From NCBI RefSeq assembly GCF_014333585.1, contig NZ_JACSCW010000005.1, positions 62,001 through 126,000 on the forward strand: a stretch of 64,000 nt of DNA. Direction: 5' to 3'. The position numbers and the translations under genes are program-made. A model generated the notes under the pieces. It saw nothing but the letters and a program-made list of their open reading frames with translations. It was not told the DNA's origin and searched no databases. Positions 43,990 through 52,315 of the stretch are shown here, one piece after another; positions within the stretch are counted from its first letter, which is position 1, and every line of letters begins with the position of its first letter. The DNA comes from Hymenobacter sp. BT188 (GTDB taxonomy: Bacteria; Bacteroidota; Bacteroidia; Cytophagales; Hymenobacteraceae).

Positions 43990-44062
43990 GGTCGGTTTAT
44001 GTGGGGTTAGAAATTAAATTCCCCGTCATGACGACCAGCCCGATCAAAAGACGCAGCCTTTT

Positions 44063-44638
44063 TTACTTTTTTTCTAACGTCTGTTTGTAGGTCTGCAAGG
44101 AGCCACAATCACTTCGAATCGCGAAGCCCAGCAAGTGTCCCTGCGCATCAATTTCGAGCACACAACACTCGGTGAACACATCACGTAGCATCTCCCGCCC
44201 CCGCTGAATCCGCGACTTCGTGGCCGACAAGCTCAGGCCTAGCTGCCGGGCAATATCCTGCTGCTTAACACCTTCCACATCAGCCAGGCGCAAGGGCTCG
44301 GCATAAGCCGGAGGCAGCAGCTGAATCATGGGCAGAATGTAATCTGCGGCTTCCTGATAGGCTTCGCTTTCAGATTCAGCCTCTACATCAAACCCTTCAT
44401 CCAGCGGTTGCAGCCGACGATTTTTGCGCACGGCATCCACAATGGCATTATGGGCAATTTGAAACAGCCACGAGCGGATATTGGCCACCCCGGAGCGCGC
44501 CTGACAGAAGCCGTACACCTTCAGTAGCACATCCTGCAATAAGTCAGCGGCTTGCGCCTCGTCGGGCACACGTTTACGGATGTAGTTGCGGAGCGCATCC
44601 TTATGCGCCAGCCAAAGAGCGGGTACGTCGCAATTCAT
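44063..44638 (-). CDS. sigZ: SigZ-type ECF sigma factor inside the ars operon
   Basis: 191 residues. Region 2 (LWLAHKDALRNYIRKRVPDE, DLLQDVLLKVYGFC, SWLFQIAHNAIVDAVRKNRR) and region 4 (LPPAYAEPLRLADVEGVKQQDIARQLGLSLSATKSRIQRGRE) are clear. A C-terminal extension, MLRDVFTECCVLEIDAQGHL, has the cysteine pair typical of SigZ, which could bind metal or metalloid. No anti-sigma gene is adjacent, which suggests that the sigma factor itself or operon expression is the control point. It starts 12 bases after arsO. Confidence 0.88.
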   Translation of the reverse strand: MNCDVPALWLAHKDALRNYIRKRVPDEAQAADLLQDVLLKVYGFCQARSGVANIRSWLFQIAHNAIVDAVRKNRRLQPLDEGFDVEAESESEAYQEAADYILPMIQLLPPAYAEPLRLADVEGVKQQDIARQLGLSLSATKSRIQRGREMLRDVFTECCVLEIDAQGHLLGFAIRSDCGSLQTYKQTLEKK

Positions 44639-44650
44639 AGGAGCGAAGAA

Positions 44651-45718
44651 TTAGGAAGGAGCCCAAGTTGTCAAAAAGTGCTGAATTTCCGTCACAGTCG
44701 CCCGGGCCGAACGCCCCACTCCAATTAGTGTGGCGGAGGCAAAGCCTGTCCAGCTGCCATAACCTACCAGCCACAGGCCCGGCAGCGCGGTGGCCTGGGT
44801 GCCTTCAGTAGCCACGCGACCATCGGGCTGTAGCACGCCCAGGGGCGCCAGGAATGGCAGCGCCGGGCGGAAGCCGGTGCACCAGATCACAGCATCGAAA
44901 GCTTCGGCTTCACCGGTAGACCAGATAACGCCATTCGGGGTGAATCGAACAAACGGCCGCACTGCCTGCAGCACTCCCCGTTTTCGGGCCTCTTTGACCA
45001 GATCAACCATTACCACGTCCCCTAAAGAAGGCGGGGGCGCTGCCGCAGCACCGCCCTGGGCTTGGTAGCGCTGGGTGGCCTGCGTGAACAGTACCCGGCC
45101 GTCCACGTCGTCCGGCAGAAATCGGGGCTCATGCTCTGTTACCCACTTGGTTTGGGCAACCTGCGATACTTCAGCTAAGATCTGCGCACCCGAGTTGCCG
45201 CCGCCAACCACCAGCACCCGCTTTCCGGCGAAAGGCGCTGGTGTGTGGTAGTGGGCCGAGTGCAGTTGCAGGCCACGAAAATCCGACTGCCCCTGACAGC
45301 TCGGAATGTAAGGATTGGACCACGATCCGGTGGCACAGACCACTGCCCGCGTGTGCCAGGTGCCCTGATCAGTTTCTACCGCAAACCCTACCGCGTCGCG
45401 TCGCACGGCAATTACCCGCACCGGGCGGTGTACCGGCAGTTCATAGCGTTGCTCGTACTGAGTGAGGTACTCGATTACAGCGTCGCGGGTAGGATAGCTG
45501 TTATCAGCGGGGCGCGGCATCAGCCAGCCCGGCAGCGAACTGGCGTCGGCCGGCGAAAACAGCCGCAGCGAGTCCCAGCCGTGGGGCCAGGCACCGCCCG
45601 GCTGGGGCTGGTCGTCGAGCAGTACAAACGAGTAACCGGTCCGGCGCAGATAGTAGCCCACCGCCAGGCCGCTCTGCCCCGCTCCAATCACCAGTACGTC
45701 GCGAAAAAGGGAGTTCAT
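44651..45718 (-). CDS. arsO: ArsO-type flavin monooxygenase
   Basis: 355 residues. FAD motif VLVIGAGQSGLAVGYYL, the second dinucleotide motif VLVVGGGNSGAQILAEV for NAD(P)H, and ATGSWSNPYIP between them define the flavin-containing monooxygenase type found in ars operons. The reaction is proposed to involve arsenicals but is not firmly known. It lies between arsC (23-base gap) and sigZ (12-base gap). Confidence 0.87.
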   Translation of the reverse strand: MNSLFRDVLVIGAGQSGLAVGYYLRRTGYSFVLLDDQPQPGGAWPHGWDSLRLFSPADASSLPGWLMPRPADNSYPTRDAVIEYLTQYEQRYELPVHRPVRVIAVRRDAVGFAVETDQGTWHTRAVVCATGSWSNPYIPSCQGQSDFRGLQLHSAHYHTPAPFAGKRVLVVGGGNSGAQILAEVSQVAQTKWVTEHEPRFLPDDVDGRVLFTQATQRYQAQGGAAAAPPPSLGDVVMVDLVKEARKRGVLQAVRPFVRFTPNGVIWSTGEAEAFDAVIWCTGFRPALPFLAPLGVLQPDGRVATEGTQATALPGLWLVGYGSWTGFASATLIGVGRSARATVTEIQHFLTTWAPS

Positions 45719-45741
45719 GTGTGGCTGTTGAGTGCTATTAA

Positions 45742-46167
45742 TTAACTGAAATAGCGCTGCGTGAAATCCTGAGCGTACGTTTTTACCTGGTCGCGCACGG
45801 CCCGAAACTGGTTCAGAATTTCGTCATGGGTGCCGGTGGCCTTGGCGGGGTCGGGGAAGTTGTGGTGCAGCATGGTGGCGGAAGATGGAAACACCGGGCA
45901 CGCCTCGCGGGCGTTGTCGCAGACGGTAATAACGTAATCGAAAGGCACGGCCGCGTACTCGTATACATGGTTGCTGGTGTGGTGGCTGATATCCACGCCG
46001 TCTTCCTGCATCACCTGAATGGCTTTGGGGTTCACGCCGTGGGTTTCGATGCCGGCGCTGTACACATTGGCTTGTTCGCCCAGACTTTGGGTTAAGTAGC
46101 CGTGCATAAGCTGGCTGCGGCAGGAATTGCCGGTGCACAGCACCAACACGTTTTTCTTATCAGGCAT
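45742..46167 (-). CDS. arsC: Arsenate reductase, low-molecular-weight phosphatase type
   Basis: 141 residues. The N-terminal P-loop VLVLCTGNSCRSQ contains the nucleophilic Cys of CX5R, DYVITVCDNAREACPVFP the two relay Cys of the thioredoxin-coupled ArsC class, and HHNFPDPAK the general-acid Asp. It reduces arsenate to arsenite, which Acr3 then exports. It lies in the ars operon between the CDF transporter gene and arsO. Confidence 0.94.
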   Translation of the reverse strand: MPDKKNVLVLCTGNSCRSQLMHGYLTQSLGEQANVYSAGIETHGVNPKAIQVMQEDGVDISHHTSNHVYEYAAVPFDYVITVCDNAREACPVFPSSATMLHHNFPDPAKATGTHDEILNQFRAVRDQVKTYAQDFTQRYFS

Positions 46168-46194
46168 GGTGGTCTTGGTTGAAAAACAATTGAA

Positions 46195-47004
46195 TCACTG
46201 ATGAACAGTCCACTTAGCGAGTTGAAAAATACGGAAGGCTCCGCGCGCGACCAGCGCGAACACCACAAGGCCGATGACTAGATCAGGCCAAGCAGAGGCA
46301 GTAACATACACGAGCCCTCCAGCCACAATTACCCCTATATTGGCAATTACATCGTTGGAGGTAAACACTTGACTGGCTTGGATATGCGCCTGCTGGCTAC
46401 GCGACTTTTGCAGCAGATACAGCGAGGCTGAGTTGCCCACTAGGGCCAACGCCGAGATGCCCATCATCAGGCCAAAGTCCGGCTCCTGCTCCCCGACCGC
46501 AAAGCGCCGCAGGACCTCGCCCAGACCGCCCACGGCCAGGGCAAGCTGAAAATAGCCGCTGAGCTTAGCCACTCGTTTTTGCGTGCGTACGACCCGGCTG
46601 ACGGCATATAAGGCCAGGCCATATACCAGGGCATCGGCCAGCATATCCAGGGCGTCGGCTAGCAAGCCTAGAGAGTGGGCTAGAAAGCCAGTCAGGGCTT
46701 CCAGCACAAAGAAGAAGAAGTTGATGCCCAACACCGTCCAAAGCAGCCGTCGGTCGGCGGGCGCATCTTCGGTCAGATCAGTTAGGCCAGCGTCCACCGT
46801 CGCGATTAGAGCGCTGTTTAGCCGAAGTCCTTCCAGCGTTTTCGCCAAAGGCTCCACGGCACCAGTGTGAAAAATGGTCAGCTGCCGGCCCGGCAAGTCA
46901 AAATGCAGCCCTTCCACGGCTTCATTTCCCCCCAGCTTCATCCGAATGAGCTGTTCTTCGGCGGAACAGTCCATGTTGGCGACGTGGAATATGGATTTGT
47001 TCAT
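46195..47004 (-). CDS. Cation diffusion facilitator-like transporter with HMA-like N-terminus
   Basis: 269 residues. Residues 1-70 resemble a heavy-metal-associated domain with a modified metal loop (VANMDCSAEEQLIRMKL; one Cys, followed by Glu-Glu, in place of CxxC). Six membrane helices follow, with CDF-type acidic clusters ADALDMLADAL (helix 2) and FTSNDVIANIGVI (helix 5). It probably exports a divalent metal ion. Whether it carries an arsenic-linked cargo is unknown. Its placing inside the ars operon suggests a joint metal/metalloid resistance unit. Confidence 0.85.
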   Translation of the reverse strand: MNKSIFHVANMDCSAEEQLIRMKLGGNEAVEGLHFDLPGRQLTIFHTGAVEPLAKTLEGLRLNSALIATVDAGLTDLTEDAPADRRLLWTVLGINFFFFVLEALTGFLAHSLGLLADALDMLADALVYGLALYAVSRVVRTQKRVAKLSGYFQLALAVGGLGEVLRRFAVGEQEPDFGLMMGISALALVGNSASLYLLQKSRSQQAHIQASQVFTSNDVIANIGVIVAGGLVYVTASAWPDLVIGLVVFALVARGAFRIFQLAKWTVHQ

Positions 47005-47043
47005 TGCGAATGGTGGAAAATCTTCTGCTCCGCAACACGAAAA

Positions 47044-48147
47044 TTAAGCTTGTAGGGTCACCGTTCGGCCGGCATACCAGCGGCGGCGAAACCAGAACGC
47101 CACATTAACCAAAGCAATCAGGGCCGGCACCTCAATCAGCGGCCCGATGACGCCGGCAAACGCTTGGCCCGAGTTCAGCCCAAACACGCCGATAGCCACG
47201 GCAATAGCCAGCTCGAAGTTGTTGCCGGTGGCCGTGAAGGCGATGGAAGCATTTTCGGCATAATTGGCCCCTAGCCACTTGCCGGCCACAAAGCTGACGA
47301 CGAACATGATGCCGAAGTACAACGCCAGTGGCAGCGCTATGCGCAGCACATCCAGGGGAATCCGCACGATCAGCTCGCCCTTCAAACTAAACATGACCAC
47401 GATAGTCAACAACAGGGCAATCAAGGTAATGGGACTGATGGCGGGAATAAATACCTGCTCATACCAGGCGTCGCCCCTGAGGCGGCGCAGTATCAGGCGC
47501 GATAAAAAGCCCCCCAGAAACGGAATACCCAGATACACGAGCACACTCTGCGCTATGTCCCAGATGCCAATGTTTACGGCGTAGCCTTTCAGCCCAAAAT
47601 ACGGCGGCAGCACGGTGATAAACAGCCACGCAAGCACCGAGTAGAAAAGCACCTGAAAGATGGAATTTAGAGCGACTAACCCGGCCGCATACTCCCGGCT
47701 TCCATCGGCCAAGTCGTTCCATACCAGCACCATAGCAATGCAGCGGGCAATGCCAATCAGAATCAGACCCATCATATATTCGGGCTTGTCGGGCAACAGC
47801 CAGATAGCCAGGAAAAACATAAGCAGCGGCCCCACCAGCCAGTTCAGCACCAGCGACAGGCCGATGATGCGGGTGTTCTTAAAAACGGTGGGCAGCTGCT
47901 CATATTTCACCTTGGCCAGGGGCGGGTACATCATCAGAATCAGGCCGATGGCGATGGGCACGTTCACGGTGCCGACCGTAAAATAGTCGACGGCCCGCTC
48001 CACACCTGGCATAAAGTAACCTAGCGCCACGCCCACTCCCATAGCCAGGAATATCCAGAGTGTCAGACCTCTATCGAGGCCCGAAAGCTTTTTCCGGGCT
48101 ACCGCTTGGGGCGCAGGAGTTGAAATGGGAGGCTGATAGGTTTTCAT
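47044..48147 (-). CDS. acr3: Acr3 family arsenite efflux permease
   Basis: 367 residues with ten membrane helices. The family marks are LIGIARCIAMVLVWNDLADGS, with the essential Cys of Acr3, and SIAFTATGNNFELAIAVAIGVFG. It expels arsenite from the cytoplasm, driven by the proton gradient. It is encoded 42 bases after the DUF2255 gene and 39 bases before the CDF gene. Confidence 0.95.
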   Translation of the reverse strand: MKTYQPPISTPAPQAVARKKLSGLDRGLTLWIFLAMGVGVALGYFMPGVERAVDYFTVGTVNVPIAIGLILMMYPPLAKVKYEQLPTVFKNTRIIGLSLVLNWLVGPLLMFFLAIWLLPDKPEYMMGLILIGIARCIAMVLVWNDLADGSREYAAGLVALNSIFQVLFYSVLAWLFITVLPPYFGLKGYAVNIGIWDIAQSVLVYLGIPFLGGFLSRLILRRLRGDAWYEQVFIPAISPITLIALLLTIVVMFSLKGELIVRIPLDVLRIALPLALYFGIMFVVSFVAGKWLGANYAENASIAFTATGNNFELAIAVAIGVFGLNSGQAFAGVIGPLIEVPALIALVNVAFWFRRRWYAGRTVTLQA

Positions 48148-48189
48148 ACTATGGTGTTCATCAGGACAACCAGAAAAAGCCCCCCAGAA

Positions 48190-48588
48190 TCAGGTTGCTG
48201 AAGGTGTATTAGGGGAGAGCGGCACAAGCTCGACGGTGTGGGCCACGTGCTCAGGCTGGATGATGCCTTGTGCATAGGGAGAGTTGGCGCCCGAGTCGTA
48301 CTTATCGAGGTAGGCTTGGCTTATGCGCTCATTCAGCTGCAGCAAATCGGTGGGGACTACGGCCCGCACGGGCACTACCTGGTCGCCGCAGCGAATGGCA
48401 CCGAGCGGGTCGGCCATGAAGGTAGTGAACCAGCTTTTTTCAGCTAATCCCCACGATCGAGCAAAAATGCGGTCATCGACCACGACCATCCAGATGTTAA
48501 GGAAAGAAGGACGCTCCTGACCAGCGCGAATGCCGATCAGGTTATGCTGCCGGATGTATTCTTGGGGTGAAAGTGCAGTAGATGTCAT
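48190..48588 (-). CDS. DUF2255 family protein in the ars operon
   Basis: 132 residues from ATG 48588 (the longer frame lies inside arsI and is not used). It is a small cytosolic split-barrel-like protein with NIWMVVVDDRIFARSWGLAEKSWF, a flavin-reductase-like nitroreductase/pyridoxamine oxidase pattern described as DUF2255. Function unknown. Its place between arsI and acr3 suggests an accessory redox role in arsenic handling. Confidence 0.8.
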   Translation of the reverse strand: MTSTALSPQEYIRQHNLIGIRAGQERPSFLNIWMVVVDDRIFARSWGLAEKSWFTTFMADPLGAIRCGDQVVPVRAVVPTDLLQLNERISQAYLDKYDSGANSPYAQGIIQPEHVAHTVELVPLSPNTPSAT

Positions 48589-48614
48589 AGTAAGACTGGT
48601 ATTATCTGGTCGCG

Positions 48615-49196
48615 TTAGCAGCAACCGCCGCCCGGTGTGCAGGCCGTTGCGCCTGAGTTTGCCGGCGTAGCGTCTACCAACGTGAAGGCCATAGGTGCGG
48701 TAGTCAGCACTTCCTCCGCAACCGTCGCGGCTTTGGCGGCCGACGCGATGCAGCATTGACTGCTGCTGCCGTTGGCTTGGTCATATTCTTCCTGATAGCG
48801 CGGGTCGTTGAACTCGGCGTCTTCGTGGAAGTAATACACTTCCCACTCCACGCCATCAGGGTCGTTTACCCAGAACTTGTCCTGCTTGGCGTAGCAGCAG
48901 CTGGTGCCCATTTCTTCGCGGGGCAGTAGGCCAGTTTTGCGCGCTACTTCCAAGTGTTGCTCCATCTCCTGCACCGTTTCGACCTGGAAGCCCAAGTGAC
49001 CAAAGTTGCTGGCCACACGGTCGGGATTTTCAACGAAGGAGATAATCAACGACGGCTTATTTAACACATATTTGGCGTAGCCACGCCGAATTTTGGCGGC
49101 TGGCTGCCCAAAGAAAGCCGTGTAAAAGTTGACCGTAGCGGTCAGGTCAGACACGTACAGCGAGACGTGCATGCGGGGAAAAACAGCAGTTTCCAT
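48615..49196 (-). CDS. arsI: ArsI-type C-As lyase family protein with Cys tail
   Basis: 193 residues from ATG 49196. The VOC domain begins HVSLYVSDLTATVNFYTAFF, holds the substrate cysteine pair in MGTSCCYAKQDKFWVNDPDG and the metal-ligand Glu in GVEWEVYYF. After about residue 140 comes an extension with SSQCCIAS and a terminal ACTPGGGCC. The last motif closely matches the end of ArsR encoded next door (SCAPGSACC). In known ArsI enzymes the Cys pair binds trivalent organoarsenicals for Fe-dependent C-As cleavage. The tail may hand over or sense arsenite. It follows arsR by 31 bases. Confidence 0.87.
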   Translation of the reverse strand: METAVFPRMHVSLYVSDLTATVNFYTAFFGQPAAKIRRGYAKYVLNKPSLIISFVENPDRVASNFGHLGFQVETVQEMEQHLEVARKTGLLPREEMGTSCCYAKQDKFWVNDPDGVEWEVYYFHEDAEFNDPRYQEEYDQANGSSSQCCIASAAKAATVAEEVLTTAPMAFTLVDATPANSGATACTPGGGCC

Positions 49197-49227
49197 AAGT
49201 GCAGAAAGGTTAGAAATGAAGTAAAAG

Positions 49228-49575
49228 CTAGCAGCAAGCACTACCCGGCGCACAGCTATCCGTGGCCGTCGCCTCGACAAAAAAGGCTGTGAATTGCTGA
49301 TGTACCTGGCGTAGCAGTTCGGTATTGAGGCAATAGCAAACGGTGAGGCCATCAATCTCGCCCCGAATAAGATCCAACGCCTTGAGTTCCTGTAGATGCT
49401 GCGACACCGTAGTGCGCGACAATGGTAGCTCCGCCGCGATGTCGCCGGAAATGCAGGTTCTTTTAGAAGCCAGCAACTGAATAATAGCGACGCGTGCCGG
49501 ATGCGCCAAAGCTTTTGCTATGCGGGCTAGCTGCTGCTGTTCCGCTGTGAAGGCAGTGGTTTTGGCGTAAGTCAT
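49228..49575 (-). CDS. arsR: ArsR family arsenite-responsive repressor
   Basis: 115 residues from ATG 49575. Winged helix: IAKALAHPARVAIIQLLASKRTCISGDIAAELPLSRTTVSQHLQELKAL, with the recognition helix in LSRTTVSQHL. Cysteines that could bind As(III) occur at RTCIS, in VCYC, and in the terminal SCAPGSACC. It should repress its own operon by binding the palindrome at 49591-49635 and be released by arsenite. The 12-codon longer frame would start upstream of the promoter and is rejected. Confidence 0.93.
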   Translation of the reverse strand: MTYAKTTAFTAEQQQLARIAKALAHPARVAIIQLLASKRTCISGDIAAELPLSRTTVSQHLQELKALDLIRGEIDGLTVCYCLNTELLRQVHQQFTAFFVEATATDSCAPGSACC

Positions 49576-49590
49576 AAAGGAACCATGAAG

Positions 49591-49635
49591 TATGACGCAA
49601 ATATACGACATACTATGGCATATGTTTACGTCATA
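49591..49635 (-). promoter_or_regulatory. ars promoter with ArsR operator
   Basis: 15-base arms at 49591-49605 and 49621-49635 match as an inverted repeat at 13 positions, with 15 bases between. The first arm contains, on the minus strand, TATATTTG (49598-49605), a perfect -7 box. A repressor bound here would block RNA polymerase. The transcript would start near 49591 and reach the arsR ATG after about 16 bases. Confidence 0.6.
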
Positions 49636-49701
49636 GATAATTCTATCTATGTTTTCATGCTCTTTAGCTTGAAATTTTGCAATAAATCTCTTCTGCCTTT
49701 C

Positions 49702-50946
49702 CTACTCCACCGCCAGCACCAAGCCCTTCAGATACTCACCTTCCGGGTGGAACAAGCTTACTGGATGGTCGGCGGGTTGGGTAAGGTGATGGAGAACCCG
49801 CACTTGCCGGCCCGCCTCAATAGCTGCCGCCAGCACGGCGCCCTGAAATAGCTCGCGGCTAACTACTTGCGAGCAGCTGAAGGTAAACAAAATGCCCCCC
49901 GGCGCGATGCGGCGCAGGCCGGCTGCGTTCAGACGCTTATAGCCCATCAGGGCATTGTGGCGGGCCGAGAGGTGCTTAGCAAACGCAGGCGGATCGAGCA
50001 CGATGAGGTCGTATTGCTCCTCGCTGGCTTTCATAAATGTGAACACATCCTGGGCATAGGCCGCGTGCTTATCTTCCAATCCGGTGAGGGCCGCGTTGCG
50101 CTCGGTTAGCTCGATGGCGCGCTTGGAGCTATCCACGGAGTGCACCAAAGTGGCACCGGCTTGCAGAGCATACACCGAAAAGCCCCCCGTGTAGCAAAAC
50201 GTATTCAGTACACGGCGGCCAGCCGAGTAGCGGGCCAGCAAGTCGCGGTTGTCGCGTTGGTCGATGAAAAAGCCCGTTTTCTGACCGGTTTCCCAGTCTA
50301 CGGCAAAGGGATGGGCGTTTTCGTGTACCAGATGTTCGGTGCCAGTAGAAGAGCCCAGTAAATAACCGTTCTTCGCCTCAGGAGCAGCTTTGGCCGGTAC
50401 TGTTTCGGCGCTCTTATCATAGATGGCGCGCAACTTGTCGCCTAATACGGCCTTCAATGCCTCAGCTATTTGCGGCCGTGCCAAGTACATACCTGCACTG
50501 TGAGCTTGCAATACAGCTACATCGCCGTACACGTCCACAATCAGGCCCGGCAGCCCGTCGCCCTCCGCGTGAATTAAGCGATACACATCGGTAGCGTCGG
50601 CTTTCGCCGACTGTAGGGATTTTCCGGCAGTCGGCTGAGAAGAATTGTTGCCTTGAGTGGTAAGCCCCAACCGTTGGCGCAGCTGGTAAGCATTTCGCAG
50701 CTTACCCTCCCAAAAGGCGGCATCTGGTTCTGTAGCCTCGGGGCCAAAACCCAGCATACGTACCGCAATAGAGCCCGGTGCATAGTGGCCCACGCCCAAC
50801 TGTTCGCCATTGGAAGCGTGCACAATCACTACCTCACCTTCCTGCGGCTGTCCCTGCATGCGGGCAATGGCGCCCGAAAATACCCACGGATGCAGGCGAC
50901 GCAAGGATTGATCTTTACCAGGTTTGAGGATGACGATGGCGGGCAT
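49702..50946 (-). CDS. Class I rRNA (cytosine) methyltransferase, RlmI-like
   Basis: 414 residues from ATG 50946. An N-terminal PUA-like domain (AIVILKPGKDQSLRRLHPWVFSGAI) and EEHA-type middle domain are followed by the AdoMet domain with RVLNTFCYTGGFSVYALQAGA (motif I), VHSVDSSKRAIEL and IVLDPPAFAKH (motif IV). This is the architecture of RlmI, which makes m5C in 23S rRNA. The exact target base is not certain. An in-frame extension to 51060 has no family character. Confidence 0.92.
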   Translation of the reverse strand: MPAIVILKPGKDQSLRRLHPWVFSGAIARMQGQPQEGEVVIVHASNGEQLGVGHYAPGSIAVRMLGFGPEATEPDAAFWEGKLRNAYQLRQRLGLTTQGNNSSQPTAGKSLQSAKADATDVYRLIHAEGDGLPGLIVDVYGDVAVLQAHSAGMYLARPQIAEALKAVLGDKLRAIYDKSAETVPAKAAPEAKNGYLLGSSTGTEHLVHENAHPFAVDWETGQKTGFFIDQRDNRDLLARYSAGRRVLNTFCYTGGFSVYALQAGATLVHSVDSSKRAIELTERNAALTGLEDKHAAYAQDVFTFMKASEEQYDLIVLDPPAFAKHLSARHNALMGYKRLNAAGLRRIAPGGILFTFSCSQVVSRELFQGAVLAAAIEAGRQVRVLHHLTQPADHPVSLFHPEGEYLKGLVLAVE

Positions 50947-51216
50947 GGCGGCGAGGAATAAAAGAGTGCTGGGGGGCAAAAGTACGTCAAACTCGGCCCC
51001 TTCACCGAAACAGCCGCCGTAAATGGGCTGGCGTCTACAGAAACCAATACAGCAGCGCATCGAATGACCGTGGAGCCGTGCGGAGTTTTAGCTCACCACC
51101 GCCGGTAGAAGCTATCTTACCAAGGTGTTAGGCAATTGCTAGGATGGAATGCTTGAACCCGTTTTATTTAGTTTGATCGAGACTGATGTCTTACTGTTCT
51201 GGTAGCCTTTACTTAT

Positions 51217-51671
51217 ATGACGTTTACCCAGCGCTTTTTCCGGACTGCTGCACCAAAAGCACTCTTGCTGACCGCTCTGATCGGTTGCTTCCGTCAGGAC
51301 CCGGCACCCTCCAATCAAACAATCCTCACCTGGACCGTTGATGACCGAACCGCGTCGACATCTTTCGCCATGCAGACGACGGACGGCCCTGATATTACAG
51401 TTGAAGGAAGCCTGGACGCTTCCCGGGGGGGCGCAGGGATAACTTTGCGGATGCCTAAAAGGCTAGGAACTTATACTCTGGCGCCGAATAGCTGGAATGT
51501 GTATGCGGCGCACTCCGGCGATGGCCTCTGCCGCTCGACCAACGGCTCCATTACTGTTTCTACCCTGACAGCGCCGTTACAAAGGGCACTTTCACCTTTA
51601 CAGGCACGGGCAATATCAATCCATCCCTCACGAAAACTATCACTCAGGGCGCTTTCAGCGTTGCTTTATAA
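51217..51671 (+). pseudogene. Frameshifted lipoprotein gene (DUF6252-like)
   Basis: The first frame (ATG 51217) encodes a lipoprotein-type start (LLTALIGCF) and the domain ILTWTVDDRTASTSFAMQTT ... GAGITLRMPKRLGTYTLAP up to SITVSTL. It then becomes nonsense. From about 51567 the neighbouring frame reads KGTFTFTGTGNINPSLTKT followed by ITQGAFSVAL and a stop at 51669-51671, exactly the ending expected for this fold. A single missing base near 51563-51567 explains it. Unless this is a sequencing error, the gene is broken. The first frame runs on to 51753 through a palindrome. Confidence 0.75.
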
Positions 51672-51706
51672 GGGAACTACGAAAGCACGAGTTAGCCGAC
51701 AATTTC

Positions 51707-51768
51707 CAGCAGCCCACTTGTCTACCCTTACGATGAGTAGCGAGAAAGGGTAGACAAGTGGGCTGCTG
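51707..51768. repeat. Perfect 23-bp inverted repeat
   Basis: Arms 51707-51729 and 51746-51768 are perfect complements with a 16-base loop. No T tract follows on the plus strand and none of note on the minus strand, so a simple terminator is doubtful, though it separates the pseudogene from the SRPBCC gene converging on it. Confidence 0.75.
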
Positions 51769-51792
51769 CCCAGCTTAGATACGTATTATTCC

Positions 51793-52233
51793 TCACCGAA
51801 ACAGCCGCCGATAAATAGGTTTGCGCCAGGCAAATTGCGCCCACATCACGGGGTAGAGCAGCGCATCCAGCACCGGCGAGGCCGTTCGAAATTCTACGGC
51901 ATCAATAATCTCGGTGCCGCCGTCGGGGGCGGGCTGCATGAGGTGGCGGTGGCGCCAGAAGCGCAAGGGTCCCGGTAACTGCTGGCCTTCATCCACGAAA
52001 TAATGGGTGCCATCTGGCAGGACGCCGTCGTCGGTAATCAGGCTGGTCCAGCGTTGGCTGATGGGGCCAACACCCAGTTCAATCTCCACTTGGTCGCCCC
52101 GGCGGCTGCCATCGAAGCGCTGCAGGCGCATCGGAGGAAACGGGGGGGCTAGCTGCAGAAATAGCTCGCGGGTGAAACCGGCCATAACCTGAGCGGGCGG
52201 CTGCGCTACATGTGTGCGGAGAGTAAGATGCAT
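51793..52233 (-). CDS. SRPBCC-superfamily (START-like) protein
   Basis: 146 residues. An N-terminal strand (MHLTLRTHVAQPPAQVMAGF), a helix, GDQVEIELGVGPISQRWTSLIT, and a curved sheet with the closing helix ALLYPVMWAQFAWRKPIYRRLF fit the SRPBCC/polyketide-cyclase-like fold that binds hydrophobic ligands. Similar Bacteroidota proteins are annotated as SRPBCC family or cell-division-inhibitor-like. The ligand is unknown. It is a single gene. Confidence 0.8.
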   Translation of the reverse strand: MHLTLRTHVAQPPAQVMAGFTRELFLQLAPPFPPMRLQRFDGSRRGDQVEIELGVGPISQRWTSLITDDGVLPDGTHYFVDEGQQLPGPLRFWRHRHLMQPAPDGGTEIIDAVEFRTASPVLDALLYPVMWAQFAWRKPIYRRLFR

Positions 52234-52315
52234 AGCATCAAACAGGTAGCTGCGAGGTTAGGTTACAACTATCGCATACGCTGTTAACTCGGTCAATGTA
52301 TAGTAATTTGCTCCT

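Noticed and set aside
51707..51768. Attachment site or integration scar
   Set aside because: There is no integrase, tRNA or direct duplication. The structure is a simple perfect palindrome.
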